DNA of 45,756 bases. Origin: Mycobacterium sp. (lineage in GTDB: Bacteria > Actinomycetota > Actinomycetes > Mycobacteriales > Mycobacteriaceae). The DNA lies in the NCBI GenBank assembly GCA_031292665.1, contig JARLGR010000042.1, forward strand, positions 1 to 45,756, read 5' to 3'. Made by a program: the position numbers and the translations under genes. Positions 44,152 through 45,756 of the stretch are shown here, piece by piece. The notes beneath the pieces were generated by a model that saw nothing but the letters and a program-made list of their open reading frames with translations, searched no databases and had not been told where the DNA came from. Positions within the stretch are counted from its first letter, which is position 1, and the number at the start of each line of letters is the position of its first letter.

Positions 44152-45756
44152 ATGTTCTGTCGCTTTCGTCGTGTGGCTGGTGCGCTCGCGGGAGTTGCCC
44201 TACTGGTGTCGTCGACGGACACTTCGCCAGTATCGGCGGCACCCCTTCAGGCTCAGAGCCCGAACCTGTTGGTCAATCCGGGCGCCGAGCTTGGCGACCC
44301 GTCACTGTCGGGGTACAGCTCGGTGTCGGTGCCCGGCTGGATTCCGACGGGCACCCCGACCGTGATCAAATACGGCACCCTGGTCCGTCTGCCGTCGCCG
44401 CTCTCCTCGCCGGGGCCGACTTTGCCCGCGGCGCTGGGTTTCCCAAGTTCTTGGAACGGACCCCCCGACGGCGGCGCACAGTTCTTCGCCGGCGGAAACG
44501 TGGCCACGTCCACCCTCTCCCAAGTCGTCGACCTCAGTGGCGCGGCGGTCGCCATCGACACCGGCACCGTGTCGTACACGCTCAGCGGATGGCTCGGCGG
44601 CAACAGACTGGAACCGTCCGAGGCGTCGGCCACCGTGTACTTCTTGTCCGCAAGCCAATCGGAGCTGGGCGCAGGCAAGATCGGGCCGGTCAGCATTGTC
44701 GATCGCAAGTTCAGCACCGTGCTCCTGCCGCGTGAGACCACCGGGACGATTCCCGCGGGCACTCGCAGCGCACGGGTGGTCGTGACCTTCAAGGGCTGCC
44801 ACCCGGCGGGCGGCGCCTACAACCACTCGTACGCCGACAACCTCTCGTTCACTGTCGGCGCCCCGCTGCCGGCCCCACCACCGCCCACGCCGCCGGCATC
44901 GACGGTGGGCCAGCTCGATCACGTCTTCATGGTCTACATGGAAAACCACGGCGTGACCGATATCGTCGGCAGCCACAACGCGCCCTATCTCAACAGCCTT
45001 ATCGACACCTACGGATTCGGATCGAACTACTTCGCCCTGACCCATCCGAGCGACCCGAACTATTACCCGATCCTCGGCGGATCGGACTTCGGCGTGAACT
45101 ACGACTGCCCCGTCCTGTGCTTCGACCAACACAACCTGCCCGACAACATCGAGGCGGCAGGCAAGAACTGGGCCGGCTACATGCAAAGCATGCCCGCCCC
45201 GTGCACGCGGACGTCCGCATCCGGCTATGCCCCCGACGAACTGCCGTTTCTGGCCTTCGCGGACATCTACAACAACATCCCGCGCTGCCAGGCGCACGTG
45301 CTGCCACTGACACAGATGACCTCCGATCTCCTCTCGACGAACACCACCCCGAACTACGTGTGGTTCGCCGCGAACGAGGCCTACAACATGGAAGGCAACA
45401 ACGATCTGCGATTCGTGGCCAGCCAGGTCACCACTCACCAATACGACATCAAGGCGGGCGACCAGTACCTCCAGCAGGTGGTGCCCATCATCATGAACTC
45501 GCCCGCCTTCCGCACCCAGCGAAGCGCCATCTTCATCACGTGGGACGAGGATTACAACAACCTGGATCTAACCATCGGCAACCACGGCAACAACGTCCCC
45601 ATGATCGTCATACCGTCGCCGAGCTCGGGGATGCGCCAGGGCCACTTCACCGCCGTGAACTACAACAACCACTACAGCCTGCTGCGCGCCATCGAAGACT
45701 CCCTCCAACTTCCCCGGCTCACCAACAACGACAAGTTCGCCCGGCCGATGAACGAA
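44152..45756 (+). CDS. secreted phosphoesterase (phospholipase C / acid phosphatase type), 3' end missing
   Basis: A 535-codon gene without stop at the right edge. It has a signal peptide (RRVAGALAGVALLVSS, cleavage near VSAAP). Residues 38-240 form a beta-rich domain (LLVNPGAELGDPSLSGYSSV, SYTLSGWLGGNRLEPSEASA, FKGCHPAGGAYNHSYADNLS) like a carbohydrate-binding or DUF642-type module, then a proline-rich hinge (PAPPPPTPPAS). The phosphoesterase part has VFMVYMENHGVTDIVGSHNA (metal Asn/Glu), FITWDEDYNNLD and a NHGNNVPMIVIPSPSSGMRQ segment with a following HYSLLRAIED. ATG 44152 is close after a possible GTGATTGC. Acts outside the cell on a phosphomonoester or phospholipid; substrate unknown. Confidence 0.85.
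   Translation, partial: MFCRFRRVAGALAGVALLVSSTDTSPVSAAPLQAQSPNLLVNPGAELGDPSLSGYSSVSVPGWIPTGTPTVIKYGTLVRLPSPLSSPGPTLPAALGFPSSWNGPPDGGAQFFAGGNVATSTLSQVVDLSGAAVAIDTGTVSYTLSGWLGGNRLEPSEASATVYFLSASQSELGAGKIGPVSIVDRKFSTVLLPRETTGTIPAGTRSARVVVTFKGCHPAGGAYNHSYADNLSFTVGAPLPAPPPPTPPASTVGQLDHVFMVYMENHGVTDIVGSHNAPYLNSLIDTYGFGSNYFALTHPSDPNYYPILGGSDFGVNYDCPVLCFDQHNLPDNIEAAGKNWAGYMQSMPAPCTRTSASGYAPDELPFLAFADIYNNIPRCQAHVLPLTQMTSDLLSTNTTPNYVWFAANEAYNMEGNNDLRFVASQVTTHQYDIKAGDQYLQQVVPIIMNSPAFRTQRSAIFITWDEDYNNLDLTIGNHGNNVPMIVIPSPSSGMRQGHFTAVNYNNHYSLLRAIEDSLQLPRLTNNDKFARPMNE

Overview
The window is a high-GC actinobacterial chromosome segment from a slow-growing, non-tuberculosis mycobacterium. It carries the start of a PE-family gene, antigen 85B (fbpB), a resuscitation-promoting factor, cyp125 and cyp140 P450s, a bacterioferritin with IdeR-type boxes, mycobacterial lipoproteins and F420/PPOX-type proteins. 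From memory of the M. tuberculosis gene order, much of it follows the block Rv1896c to Rv1866 read backwards, with extra genes inserted. It differs from M. tuberculosis in having an apparently intact oxyR beside ahpC-ahpD, and a lon protease gene. Species cannot be named from the sequence alone.

Left part (1-8.1 kb): truncated PE gene (-), small membrane protein (+), a nitronate monooxygenase-like gene (+) under a KstR-type operator, a complete IS630-family element inserted just after its stop codon, two small minus-strand genes (one secreted), then a cyp125-type P450 and a zinc alcohol dehydrogenase in tandem, again with a KstR-type operator upstream, a YceI-like gene and a methyltransferase gene with a broken 5' end.

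Central secretion and cell-wall block (8.1-18 kb): a membrane protein with a proline-rich tail (-), fbpB with a strong terminator, a convergent membrane-anchored protein, a secreted chorismate mutase whose signal peptide and mature domain are in different frames, rpfC, an SRPBCC protein, a short-chain dehydrogenase, an lppE-like lipoprotein, cyp140, a Tat/lipoprotein dienelactone hydrolase, a SnoaL/limonene-epoxide-hydrolase-like protein and a small exported protein.

Nitrogen, iron and redox block (18-29.9 kb): amidohydrolase plus glnA3-like glutamine synthetase homologue, LLM oxidoreductase, AhpD-like protein, a decayed MFS drug-efflux gene, bfrA with divergent bfd and tandem IdeR boxes between them, enoyl-CoA hydratase, a PPOX protein, a conserved protein, then oxyR divergent from ahpC-ahpD, a GH13 glycosidase and a DUF1810 gene.

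Right part (29.9-45.8 kb): lldD2 lactate dehydrogenase, a PhyH-type dioxygenase, lon with an HspR-like operator and an 18-bp-stem terminator, a Ddn-like and a TfoX-like small protein, DUF72, a three-gene minus-strand set (NAD-binding fusion protein, SCP2-thiolase-like protein, double CaiB CoA-transferase), an uppP paralogue and a truncated secreted phosphoesterase running off the end. The most noteworthy items are a probable second KstR-controlled sterol side-chain oxidation module, three independently decayed genes, and the IS630 insertion. I did not find a convincing wholly new defence or mobile system.
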